This document shows positions 48,901 through 58,377 of a stretch of 64,000 nt of DNA, piece after piece. Below the pieces are notes generated by a model that was given only the letters and a program-made list of their open reading frames with translations, was not told the origin of the DNA and did no database searches. Made by a program: the position numbers and the translations under genes. Source of the DNA: Siniperca chuatsi (taxonomy: Eukaryota > Chordata > Actinopteri > Centrarchiformes > Sinipercidae); assembly GCF_020085105.1 (NCBI RefSeq), contig NC_058043.1, forward strand, positions 15,719,167 to 15,783,166, read 5' to 3'. Within the stretch, counting starts at the first letter, position 1. Each line of letters opens with the position of its first letter.

Positions 48901-51900
48901 ATGAATTTGCCATAGTGTAAGAAATGATGTATGGTCTAAAGTCTAATATAGTCAGTCAGTGATGAAACACAGGGTAGAGTGCAAGGTGTGAATACAGAGG
49001 TCTTCATCACTATACAGAAATACCATGCTTTTATTCTCAATTTAATGTGTCCATGCCACGCCCTCTTTTAATTAAAGCAACAGCCTCATTTTAAACTACT
49101 AAATGCTGTAGTCTCTGTGTCATGACTCACTCCCTTTTCACCATAAGAAAATAATATTGCTTGTGTTTAGTTTAATGTAGAATATGACATCAGATCATAT
49201 TCAGCATCTAGTTTATTTAATCGTTAAACTGCCTCAAACAGCAACAAATCTGTTACGCACTGGCAGCAAAAGTAGTGAAAAACTGACATCACTTTTAGCC
49301 AATTAAAACATGTTGAGATACTGCACTGTAGCTGCAATGTCTTTCTAGTATTGCTTGACATTTAGCATGTGCCAAAAGGGTGAAAGTAATAGACATTGGC
49401 TGTGCATGAGCAGAATAACAAAACATGGTGTATGAAAGGTTAATGAGCCCAGAGAAGTGGAGTGGTCACTGTCATGTGAGACTTCCCACTTCCTCCACAA
49501 GTAACAGAAGAAGAACAGAGGCAGCGTGAAGTGTGGAGGGTGAACATTCATAAAGACAGATTGTAGGGATATTTAGGTGTGCTGCATGTGGGGTGTGAAG
49601 ATGGGAGAAAGACGTTCATGTTAGTTCAGGCGTGGAGCAGTGAGGTTCCCACATATGAAATCAAATCATTGACTGGATGCAGAGTTGTGGGGAGTATTGG
49701 CGCGTCTGCGCTTGTATCCTACTGAGGTGTTTGTCCATATGTGTATATTCAAACACATAAAGCAAATTTTCCAGTGGTAATAAGTGTTGATGGGATTTTA
49801 ACATGGTTGGTGATGACTTTGCACCTTCAGAGTTAAATTAGTAGTGACAAGAGATACACACAGTCTTCTGACATGCTTTTTAATCAACAGTTTACTTTTA
49901 ATATAACTGAATTGTTCACTTAAATTACTACTAATTACTACAGGGAAAAATGTATGTTTATGTTATGTATTACATTTGTTGTAAATCATGAAATTGGCTT
50001 TTATTCTCACCAACTTAAACATCTCTCGCAGGAAAGGAGGCTGTGTGCACACCCGTTCCTTGAGATCTACAGAGAGGGTCAGATCCAGTTCTTGGCCCCC
50101 TTGGCTCGGCAGGGAGATTTCTATGTGCCTGAAGTCCGGCGGGTAGAAAGGAGGCTGTCAGAAGAAGAGGAACTGCACAGTGACACAGACGTCTCAGGTA
50201 CATGTACTTCATGCTGTCGTGCATAAGCACATACGTATATTTTTTTACTTAAAGGTAAACCTAGTGAGATTTAAGACGGTGTAGTCCCTCATTCGTCCAG
50301 GAGTGTTCTATCGTAGAAAAGGTTTCAGTCGTAGTCATCTGGACACTGTTTTCAGAATCAAGACGTTTCGGCTCCCATCCGGAAGTCATTCTCAATTGTG
50401 AAAAAATTGGACGGGAACTGTTCCCGTCCAATCCGGATGGGAGCCGAAACGTCTTGATTCTGAAAACAGTGTCCAGATGACTACGACTGAAACCTTTTCT
50501 ACGCTAGTGAGATTTAAAGCCCTTTTAAGCTAAGACAGGACCACAGGCTTGCCAGTTGTACTGCTGGAAGATGGACGTCATTTAGCAGCCCTACATAACC
50601 ATTAATATAATTTGATGATGACTGCAAATCAAGCTTAGATTTCATGTATGTTTGTTTGTCACAACCATTACTGAAATGAAACCCCTCATTCAAATATAGC
50701 ACACGACCAGGCCAACAAATGCCAGTTTCACTTAAAGATTTACTCAGTGATTTCTCCATCCATATAAACATCTTTTAAAAAGATATCTACAGTGCAACAT
50801 TTATTGTTATTGGATTTTGTCTCACATTTAGGGCATCTTGATTCAGTCAGTCCTGATGCAATACAATCCTGATTTTAATTTCTTTAACAAATGACCTAAA
50901 AAAGTGATAATGGTCAAGAACAATATTCTTAGGCATTAAAGAAAAAAGTTAAGTTTGATATATTTGCAGAAACTGTATTATGTAATGTTATGTATTATAA
51001 TCTATTTTTTTGTTGCTGTATGTGGTGGGACATATATATGATCGAAAAACATACAGTCTGTGGTGTCACTCATTGGTTTCTATTTTGAAATTTGAATTTG
51101 GGTCTAACACCTGCCACAATTTTTTGGAACTTGGGGGTCACCTAAACAACCTGTAAACAGTTGATATGGTGAATGAGTTAGCGAGCAGTTGCCTATTTAC
51201 ACATGCAGCAGATTCGGAGCAACATTAACATTGATTTGAAGATACTTAAACACTCTGTGTGTTTGTCACCCCTTTTACAATACACTTATTTGTCATTTGA
51301 CACATTGTTCATATAAAAATATTGATTAGTGCTGCTTTAAGCCTTTTAATAGCCACCAAGACACATTTCAGAGAAGTGAAATTAGCTATTAATTCTATTG
51401 GATTGTGCATAAAAAGTTAATGACTATTTATTTCAGGAAAAGAAGTTAGGTTTTTTCTCAGTCAGTTCAATACAGTCAGCAACTTTCTGATGACCATTAG
51501 AAAACTGCACATTAAGGCACTTGTGTTTTGGCTTCAGCATTCAGCCGTGGTAGTTGCCACTTGGGTGGGGCCCAGGGGAATTGGACCTTGTTTCTACTGC
51601 TGTTTTGTTTATGAGCAGCCCTGCAGAAGCAAACTGTGATTGACACCTTCTTAGGTGTTAATGAAAAGCCCAGACACAACAGCCTCTGGTGGAAGTGTGC
51701 TGCCACTCACCAAGGGGGCTGTCCACAGCTTTACGGACAACATATGGAAAACTTGCTTTCAATGTAAGAGATGCACAAGCACTTTAACACAATTCCACTT
51801 GACACTAATTTATCCTCATGAGACATAAAAGCTTGTGAAAGAGTGTTTTCACAACACAACACTAGATGATGCGAGATGATGCGAGTCTAATCATGAGTTG

Positions 51901-54900
51901 ACATGGAGTGTGAAAATAAGCCTATTTGATGATAATAGCTTCATAGCACCTCATTACTACAGCTTTGTGGCAGAGGCCATATTGTTCAATTCAGTTCAAT
52001 TCAGTACAAGCAGTCCTCATAATGAATCTAAATATAGCCTAGTTGATACTTAAAGGACACAAACATAAAATAACCAATAACCACAAAAAACAAAACAGAA
52101 CACACAGGGGGCCACATGTTACAGTATAAATTTCATTTTGAACATGTAGTAGATAGCATTGGTTGTTTACAAATACATGGGATATGTTTGAAGCTAAAGC
52201 ATTTATTAGATTAGGTGACTGACAGAAAAAATAATCAGCCGCAATTTTAATACTTTGTTTAACTCATTTATCAAGCAAAAATGCCAAATATTCTCTGGTT
52301 CCATCTTCTCAAAAGTGAGAATTTGCTACTTTTCTCTGTTTTAAAACTTGTGATGGGCTTTTTTCACCTTTTTTCTATCATTTTATGAACTCATCGATTA
52401 ATTGAAAAAGAAAACGCTATAATTCATTGATAATGAAAACAATCTATATTTGGAACCCTAGACATGATATAACAAGTTGTTGTGCTATTTTGCACATAAG
52501 AAGTTGCATCTAATTAGTTTGCTACTAATTAAGTTTATTAAGTCAATTATGAGATACGGTTGATTTCCACATCTCCAAAATAACTGAATCTAAATGGTCT
52601 GAGGTGTTGTCAGAAAGTACAAAAAAAAAAAAGTCAAATGCCCAATGCAGTCAAAAATAAGTGAGCCTCCACTTTTTGGTGCAGTTGTGTATACACTGAG
52701 GACTACAGTGAACAAAATGGTTAACAAATTGCTTTTGTTTTATTCTCATACTGCCAGAAGTTTTATATATCCAGATGTCCTCATGGATGTTGTGAGAGCT
52801 AGTGTCAGAAGTTGCTCAGTTTTGCTCACTGTGAAAAAAACAATGTGGCATTCAAATCATGATTTTGTTTTTCGTTATATTTACACCCTCTCTCCAATTT
52901 AATGATGCTCTCCAAAAGTGATGGCCATCCTTTCTTAGTGGGAAAATATTTCTGAGATTTCTGAGATTCTGAGATTCTCTGTACTTTTTTGCCTTTCCAC
53001 AAGTAGTTGAGTGCAGTTCTTCATCAATAATCTCCTTTAAATTGAAAGTAAAATTCCTGATTTTGCACTGAAATACATGAAAAAAGCCACTTAGTTACCT
53101 CAATAGATTTTATAAGAATTAGTTATTTGTCACTCCTAATTGTAATAACCTCTCACACCTAGTGTCACATCTTTCTTCGTCTTCTACCCACAAACTCAAA
53201 CTTTACAGCTACACCACAGAAAACCATATTTCAAAAGTCCATCTGCAACTCCACTCTTTGCTACAAACTGGAGTGAAACTGAGTGGCGTTGACAAATCCA
53301 GTGCTTTTCATGAGTTATGGGTGTGGTGCATAGTGGGAATGACATTTGGGTCCATGACTGTGAATGATAATGTGACAGGTAGCAATGCTCCTGTCACACT
53401 GGGATCCACTCAGCCAGGTCAGTGGAGCATTCGGGACACTGGAGGCTTCTTTGGTCTATTGACCCCCTTCCCACCCATCCACTCCCCCCTACTCCCCCCA
53501 TACCGACCCCGTGTCAGTGACTGGATCAACCCCCGGCCTCCTTACACATGGCTCCTCACTCTGTCAGACAGCAGTCTAGAAATCCCTGTCATTCTCGAAT
53601 GTAGTTCACTCTGTGGAACACAAGTGGCTTGGTCACCAGAGTTATTTTAAAGTCTTTTGGGGCAAGTCAACGTCAAACCTCAAGTCTCGTCAAAGCAAGT
53701 CTCAAGTCAAATCTCAAGTCCAAGTCATCTCACAAATCTTCCTAAGCAAATTGCAAGTCAGTTGCAAGTCTTTTAGGTCTCTGAATGTTGACCATTAAAA
53801 TGACACAGCATTTAACATTTTCCTCTAAAGGAAGTGTTCAACATTTTGGGAAATACGCCTGTTCGCTTTTTTAGAGTTAGATGAGAATATCATTACCAAT
53901 CCCATAACTGTCTGTTAAATATAAAGCTAGAGCCAGTAGCGCGTAGCTTAGCATAAAGACTTATGTAGGGAGAAATAACTAGCCTGACAAGACGGTGTAG
54001 TCCCTCATTCGTCCAGGAGTGTTCCATCGTAGAAAAGGTTTCGGTCGTAGTCATCTGGACACTGTTTTCAGAATCAAGACGTTTCGGCTCCCATCCGGAA
54101 GTCATTCTCAAACTATCCTGACGTTAAAAAACGTGTTTAAAAATCTACCTACCACCACCTCTACAGCTCACCAATTAACATGTTATTTCTTGTTTGTTTA
54201 ATCTGTACACAAGCAGAAATGTAGAAATGACAAGTTGTGGTTTTATGGGGAGTAATGTGCTTTAAGTATTTCTTGGCCTGGTGCAGTGACTTCCTGGAGT
54301 GTTGTCCTTGCTGGGAGGTTGCCAGGCAACCAGCAGAGTCTAACCAGTTAACAATAACATGTTAATTAGTGCGCTTTGAAAGTGTGGGTAGGCAGATTTT
54401 TTTAACTTTAGACAGAGTCAGGCTAATTGTTTCTCTCGCTTCCAATCTTTTTGCTAAGCTAAGGTAATCTCCAGTTAAGCAAGTCCTCATTTTTGTGACT
54501 CAAGTCTAACTAAACTTTAGGTCTACTGCTCTGATTGTCATCCGTAAACAATATGTTGGTCTGCACAAATTTTTACCTGACAGGATTTAAGCCTGAATAT
54601 AGTAATTATTGTAACTAAGTAAGTTTGAGTAAGCACATTAAATCTTAACATGCTCAAATTCAGCAGCATCTTTCTCATTCCAATACAGGATCAACTGTCA
54701 CTCAGAAGCATGTAGAGACTGATGGCTGAAGGCACCACTCTAACCCCTCCAATCAAATGTAGAGACATTTTTTGCCTTAAAAAAAATCAAGATATCATGC
54801 CTAACTTCCAATCCAAATGGATTTTTCTTCCCCATTGACTGATTACATTTTGCAACTTGCTTTAGGCATTCAACCAGCAGAGGAAAACCAACATGAGACC

Positions 54901-57900
54901 AAACTCGTTGCTCTTTCAGAGCTCAGTATGCATATTTTTAATGTTTTATTTAATTTTTCTCTTGGCTCCATCAATCACATGCGCATGAGGTGGGTGTAAA
55001 TTAATCAGCGAGAGCTTGTGGCAAGATTCAAATTTGGTTGTTTTTATTTGAATTTTGAATGCGTTTTTTATAAGATAAATAGGAGTTCATTCTAAACTGT
55101 GTGTTTAGCACTGATTTTTATGTCATTTTATGTCATTTCTTCTGAAGTATACAACTTCTTTTCCACTAGGTTAAAAAATCATCATAGTATACAGTCCACT
55201 GTATACTATGTTATTATCGGGAATAAATAATTTATAATTCAATCAGAGTTTATATGCAATTAGTTTAGATTCTTATGATTCACCTCTTGTTCTTGTTTGC
55301 CTTTGTGTTTGGCCCCAGTCTCATATTCTGTGTCAACATGAACTGGTTTCCACTGCAATATCTCTCTCTCATCTTTTCTAATATCATATTTTGGATGTGT
55401 GACACAACAACATGAGCCATTAGGTCTTTTATGTTTTGAAGTGCATCACTAGCAGAGTTACTCCTGATTCAATTTTCAATATTTTTACATATTTTCAGTG
55501 TAATTAATGTTATACTATACTATTTGCATCTTGCTGTAACACCATTTCTTCTTTTTGTATTTTGCTTGTAGTGTTGGAAGTCTCTTAACTTGAGCTCAGA
55601 AGTGTGACTTCCAACATGTATCTGAAGTGTATAGTGTTTTTTACCTTTGAAGTTTAATGAGGAATGAAAAAACGTTGTCTTGCTTTACTGTTTGGTGTCT
55701 CAAGAGCCTGTCACATTGTTATTGACAAAGCCAGCAGCTACTCCCATTATGTTTATTGTCTTTGTCTTCACTTTTGTCAGTCGTATGGCTTGAAATCTAT
55801 TTATGACTTTGTTTAGATTACAGCCAGTGTTCATTCTGAATGCCCAGAATTAAATGTTAAATAGATTTTCAGAGAATACATTTGTTGATTGATAATTGGT
55901 GACTTTGAACACTGATAACTAGTGTCTTTGCTTAAAGCTTTGTACTTTTTATTTAATTAAAATGCATTTACAGTTTGTCAACCTTTCATTCTGTTAACTG
56001 CATAAACCTCAGTTCCCTCCAATAATTTGCTCCATGTCATAATGTATTTATCACCTGTAACATGACGATCAGCCTCCTTCTGGGTTCTGTCCACTGTTTC
56101 ATATGAAAGGTCAGTTTTTGCCATCTGTGTGTATCATCGTCAGGTCTGCAGTTAATGACAGGCTGGCTTAGTATAAGGAGGTATTGATTAGAGAAAGGCG
56201 TTATATGGAAACACTCACAACCACACAAAGACAAAAAGGTCAATAGACTAGCACACACAAGTATGAAATTGATCCTATTAACCTGCAAGGAACAAACTAA
56301 AACAGCGGTTGGGCTGCCTATATGAACCAGTCCAATTAAAGAGCAGAGGACCTTTAGATTACAGGAGTTTCTAATTAACAACATTTCCATGCCAGTTTTT
56401 AGTTTCGACTTCAAATGGCAGCACAAGGTGTTGCTCATCCCACAGTTCATTAACAACCAGAAAAATGTGTGATAAACAAGATATATTACATCCACTCTGT
56501 CATGTTAAAACAAATTTAGACAAAAGGATTATAAATATTTCCCAGCTTCCACATTTTTGGAGTTGAACTTTATACAGATTTTCTGGTTCCTTGTTCATTA
56601 ATCACCCTAAACTAAACTGAATGTGCAAGATGCAAGATGCAACAGTACATTTCTACACAATTTGTAGATTTTGTGTTTGATATACATTTCTGAAAGTATA
56701 ACAATGAAATACAGCATAAGAAGAAACGAGTTGGATGTATAACAAGGGCAATGTAAACATGGATTAGCCTAATAATTAAATAAATGAAAACACAGGCTTG
56801 CACTACTTTAAAGTACTGTGATGTCCATGATCTCTGTGGTATCCTCCAGTTTAGTGGTTTTGGGGTTTCATTTACCATAAAAAAATATAGTCTAGTAAAT
56901 CTTTAAGTTATGCATCAAAACTGACAGACAAATGAAAACCTAAGAGTCACTGCAAAGGTTTAATATCTCTTAAGGACATTGGTTATCTTTATTTTGTCAC
57001 AGCCTTTGTTATTGGCCATGTTACGGCATGGCTGTATAGATGGAAATGTTGGTCTGTCTGTGGGTCTATCGGTTGGTCAGTAGTTTGGTCCTAATGGATG
57101 GATTGCCATGTAATTTTGTACAGACATTCAGGGTCCCCAGAGGATGAATCCTAATGACTTTCGGGATCCCCTGACTTTTCATCTAGCGCCACCAACAGGT
57201 CAATGTTTTGACTCCTGTGAAATATCTCAACATTTACTAGTTGGATTGGCACAAAATTTACAGACATTCATGGCACCCATACAATCAATCCTTCTGACTT
57301 TGGGGATCCTCTGACTTTTCTTCTAGCGCCACCTTGAGGTTAACATTTGTGGTTTTGAGTGAAATATTTGACCACTATTGGATGGATGAAATTTAATGAA
57401 ACTGGGTACAAACATTCATGTTTCCCTCAGGATAATTTGTAATAACTTGGGTGATCCCCTGACTTTTCATCTAGCACCATCATCAGACATAATTTCATCT
57501 TATAATACCTGCATAACTAATGGCATCCTTATACAGCCTCAGATGTTCTTTATGTTTAGAGATAATTAGCAAATGTTTGTAAGCTATCATGCTTAACTAA
57601 ATATGAACATGGTAAACATTATACCTGGTGAAGATAAGCATGTTAACATTGCCTTTGTGAGCATGTTAGCATGTTAGCTGCTTGCGTGGCTGTAGACTCT
57701 AGTCTTCTTTTATGGTCTTGAACTATTTCAACAATCTTTCTAAAGCATATTTGGTTGCATTATATGAAACATGATATACTGGCAACATTTCATTTGAAGA
57801 TACATTTTCCTCCATGCAATATGATTTCTAAATAATTGATGAGTTTGGTGTAAAATTAAGCACAATTTATGGAAGAGATAATAGTTATTCTGGACTGAAG

Positions 57901-58337
57901 TCACAGTGCAGTTTAAATACCATCATGCAGATTTTGGTTGAATCCCAGCACTGGATTTTTGGGCAGCCTAGCTTTTCTCATGTGGCGTTTGTTTATAGAA
58001 GTCCTCTCACCATCTGTCCATCCCCTCCTTTTGTTTTATCACTGCTCTAGGTGCAGACTCAAACAGTGAATACAGCTCAGGGAGTGGAGTTCTCCTGTCA
58101 GACAGCAGAGAGACGTCCCTGGCAGCATCCTCGGTCCACTCTGTGCCTATCCAGGATCAAGGGGATAAAGACTACAGAGGGAGAAGCACCGGGGGAACCT
58201 CGTTAAAAGAGCTGGACTGGGAGCAGACTGATGGACTACAGGTAGAGAGAGAAGAGGGGCTTCATGGAGACTCCAACCATAAGAGCCTGGAGGCTCCCAC
58301 GCAGAAGTGGTGGGGTGTCGTTGGAGAAGAGGAGTAA
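27747..58337 (+). CDS. tex264: Testis-expressed 264 (ER-phagy receptor), 4 exons, 309 aa
   Basis: Single-pass ER membrane protein; the mammalian protein links ER to LC3/GABARAP for selective autophagy and assists p97/SPRTN in DNA-protein crosslink repair. The coding exons are 27747-28001, 33557-33778, 50032-50197 and 58051-58337. They join in frame (930 nt) with GT-AG introns of 5.6, 16.3 and 7.9 kb. Residues about 5-27 form the N-terminal membrane anchor (LSLCVVISLLLCLTTVAGYI). Residues about 40-190 are the GyrI-like domain, with conserved GSPPIKKITFAYKF, SIGPKLSCIAVFYDDP and PLARQGDFYVPE. The acidic Ser-rich tail from about 195 is disordered. Human TEX264 is 313 aa with the LIR core FEEL. 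The aligned site here is LKEL (266-269), without the aromatic residue. A C-terminal WWGVV (301-305) is a possible replacement. AATAAA lies 35 nt after the stop. Confidence 0.95.
29510..29765 (-). mobile_element. hAT-like MITE, family B, inverted and degraded copy
   Basis: Starts AGCTGAAACAATTAATGGAT and includes TTGATCGACAGACAATCAAC, a TTTCAGCTTCTCAAATGTGG block and a GGACTGTTGGTTGAATAAAA block. These are the reverse complement of the family B interior. The terminal CTGCAAC motif is mutated to CTGAAAC. It has no coding capacity. Confidence 0.65.
32086..32311 (+). mobile_element. hAT-like MITE, family B, with perfect 8-bp target duplication
   Basis: The element starts TAGGGCTGCAACTAACAATT and ends AGTAATTGTTGGAGCTCTA, giving imperfect terminal inverted repeats. 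It is flanked on both sides by CCCTGAAG (32078-32085 and 32312-32319), a perfect 8-bp duplication as expected for hAT insertion. At 226 bp it is shorter than the related copy at 3768, so an internal deletion is likely. Confidence 0.85.
32591..32624. repeat. (TG)n microsatellite
   Basis: About 17 uninterrupted TG units followed by CGCA. An ordinary dinucleotide microsatellite in tex264 intron 1. Confidence 0.95.
34054..34591. mobile_element. MITE with 20-bp terminal inverted repeats, family D
   Basis: The left end AAGGTGGGGTATGTGATTCT (34054-34073) and the right end AGAATCACATACCCTACCTT (34571-34590) are inverted repeats with a single mismatch over 20 bp. The ends are well preserved and the interior matches a percomorph repeat I recognise. 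There is no transposase. The target duplication is unclear: TTGA on the left and TTAA on the right. Confidence 0.85.
36240..36710. mobile_element. hAT-like MITE, family E (AGGGATGCACCGAT ends)
   Basis: The left end AGGGATGCACCGATT is followed by GGGCCGATGCCGATACC. The right side carries a run of ATCGGCTGATACCGATGC and GGCCGATATTCG, then a terminus-like ATCGGTAGGACACCTCT. CCGATA-rich subterminal repeats with a GATGCACCGAT end are typical of a widespread fish hAT MITE. The right boundary is uncertain. Confidence 0.6.
36992..37005. repeat. Poly-C tract
   Basis: Fourteen consecutive C residues in tex264 intron 2. Homopolymers of this kind are often misread in sequencing, so the exact length is uncertain. 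Confidence 0.85.
45902..45936. repeat. (TG)n microsatellite
   Basis: Seventeen TG units in tex264 intron 2, followed by a TTTGTGTG tail. Confidence 0.95.
50275..50503. mobile_element. Foldback insertion with 72-bp perfect inverted arms and 14-bp target duplication
   Basis: The arms 50312-50383 and 50432-50503 are exact reverse complements over 72 bp, separated by a 48-bp loop. The loop contains its own perfect 12-bp inverted repeat (ATTGGACGGGAA / TTCCCGTCCAAT). The direct repeat CTAGTGAGATTTAA occurs at 50261-50274 and again at 50504-50517, so the inserted unit is 229 bp. The left half (50275-50395) matches 53991-54112 almost base for base. The long target duplication points to target-primed insertion by a retroelement rather than a cut-and-paste transposon. 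The inverted half-units recall Penelope-like elements. Class is inferred. Confidence 0.85.
51111..51275 (+). repeat. Dispersed repeat, family A, copy 3 (diverged)
   Basis: Contains ACTTGGGGGTCACCTAAACA, a TTAGCGAGCAGTTGCCTATT block and GCAGCAGATTCGGAGCAACA. These match the order of blocks in family A at 6876-7110. The edges are uncertain. Confidence 0.5.
52203..52460 (-). mobile_element. hAT-like MITE, family B, inverted relic
   Basis: Includes GCAAAAATGCCAAATATTCT, a TTCTCAAAAGTGAGAATTTG block and ATCGATTAATTGAAAAAG. These match the inverted interior and terminal region of family B. The termini are eroded and no duplication is visible. Confidence 0.55.
53826..54480. mobile_element. Non-autonomous element, family F, carrying an internal insertion
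   Basis: Recognisable blocks are GGGAAATACGCCTGTTCGCT, GCGTAGCTTAGCATAAAGAC, GACAAGTTGTGGTTTTATGG, TTTCTTGGCCTGGTGCAGTG and GGTTGCCAGGCAACC. They belong to a common percomorph repeat I recall. The continuity is broken at 53991-54112 by the foldback-type unit; the flanks on either side read as one repeat. No protein is encoded. Confidence 0.65.
53991..54112 (+). mobile_element. Single-orientation copy of the foldback element unit
   Basis: Starts GACGGTGTAGTCCCTCATTC and ends GGAAGTCATTCTCAAA. It differs from 50275-50395 at only a few positions (for example GTTCCATCG against GTTCTATCG, and TTTCGGTCG against TTTCAGTCG). It lacks the inverted second half and lies inside the family F repeat, so it inserted after that repeat. 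No clear target duplication was seen. Confidence 0.8.
57000..57700. repeat. Interspersed repeat with three internal units of about 140 bp
   Basis: Three related units start near 57097, 57240 and 57379. Each contains a GGATGGAT or GGATTG start, an ACA(G/A)ACATTCA block, a CCTGACTTTTC or CTCTGACTTTTC block and a TCTAGC(G/A)CCA block. The downstream tail (CATGGTAAACATTATACCTG, then GAGCATGTTAGCATGTTAGC) is also typical of a widespread teleost repeat. There is no coding potential. Confidence 0.7.
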
Positions 58338-58371
58338 AAGTTCAGTGAGACATATTAGTTGAAGATGAGCG

Positions 58372-58377
58372 AATAAA
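58372..58377 (+). terminator. tex264: Candidate polyadenylation signal of tex264
   Basis: AATAAA lies 35 nt beyond the tex264 stop codon. If used it would give a very short 3' untranslated region, so a more distal site is also possible. Confidence 0.45.

Larger units (their letters stand above)
33779..50031 (+). other. tex264 intron 2 (16.3 kb)
   Basis: Bounded by CAAG|GTATTA and TCGCAG|GAAAGG. It contains MITEs at 34054-34591 and about 36240-36710, a C14 run at 36992-37005 and a (GT)n tract at 45902-45936. The remaining 15 kb is AT-rich, and the frames in it (for example 41420-41713, 43311-43619, 44151-44498 and 48422-48769) do not resemble known proteins. A nested gene cannot be excluded, but I see no sign of one. 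Confidence 0.7.
53655..54540. repeat. CAAGTC-rich repeat split by a nested element
   Basis: 53655-53790 carries many copies of CAAGTC or CAAGTCTC spaced a few bases apart. The same type of sequence resumes at about 54480 (GCAAGTCCTCATTTTTGTGA, then GACTCAAGTC). The gap is filled by the repeat at 53826-54480, so the outer repeat appears to have been interrupted. The outer boundaries are approximate, and the join is inferred from matching sequence character on both sides. Confidence 0.55.
50198..58050 (+). other. tex264 intron 3 (7.9 kb)
   Basis: Bounded by CTCAG|GTACAT and CTCTAG|GTGCA. It holds the foldback insertion (50275-50503), family A copy 3, a family B relic, the nested repeat cluster at 53.65-54.54 kb and a three-unit repeat at 57.0-57.7 kb. 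The 162-codon frame at 53162-53650 and the 152-codon minus-strand frame at 56037-56495 resemble no known family. Confidence 0.7.

Noticed and set aside
53162-53650. Open frame of 162 codons in tex264 intron 3
   Set aside because: No recognisable domain, no splice signals supporting it as an exon, and composition like the surrounding DNA. A frame of this length can occur by chance in 64 kb.
56037-56495. 152-codon minus-strand frame with hydrophobic stretches
   Set aside because: The apparent membrane segments follow from T-rich codons in AT-rich DNA. There is no family resemblance and no promoter or polyadenylation context.
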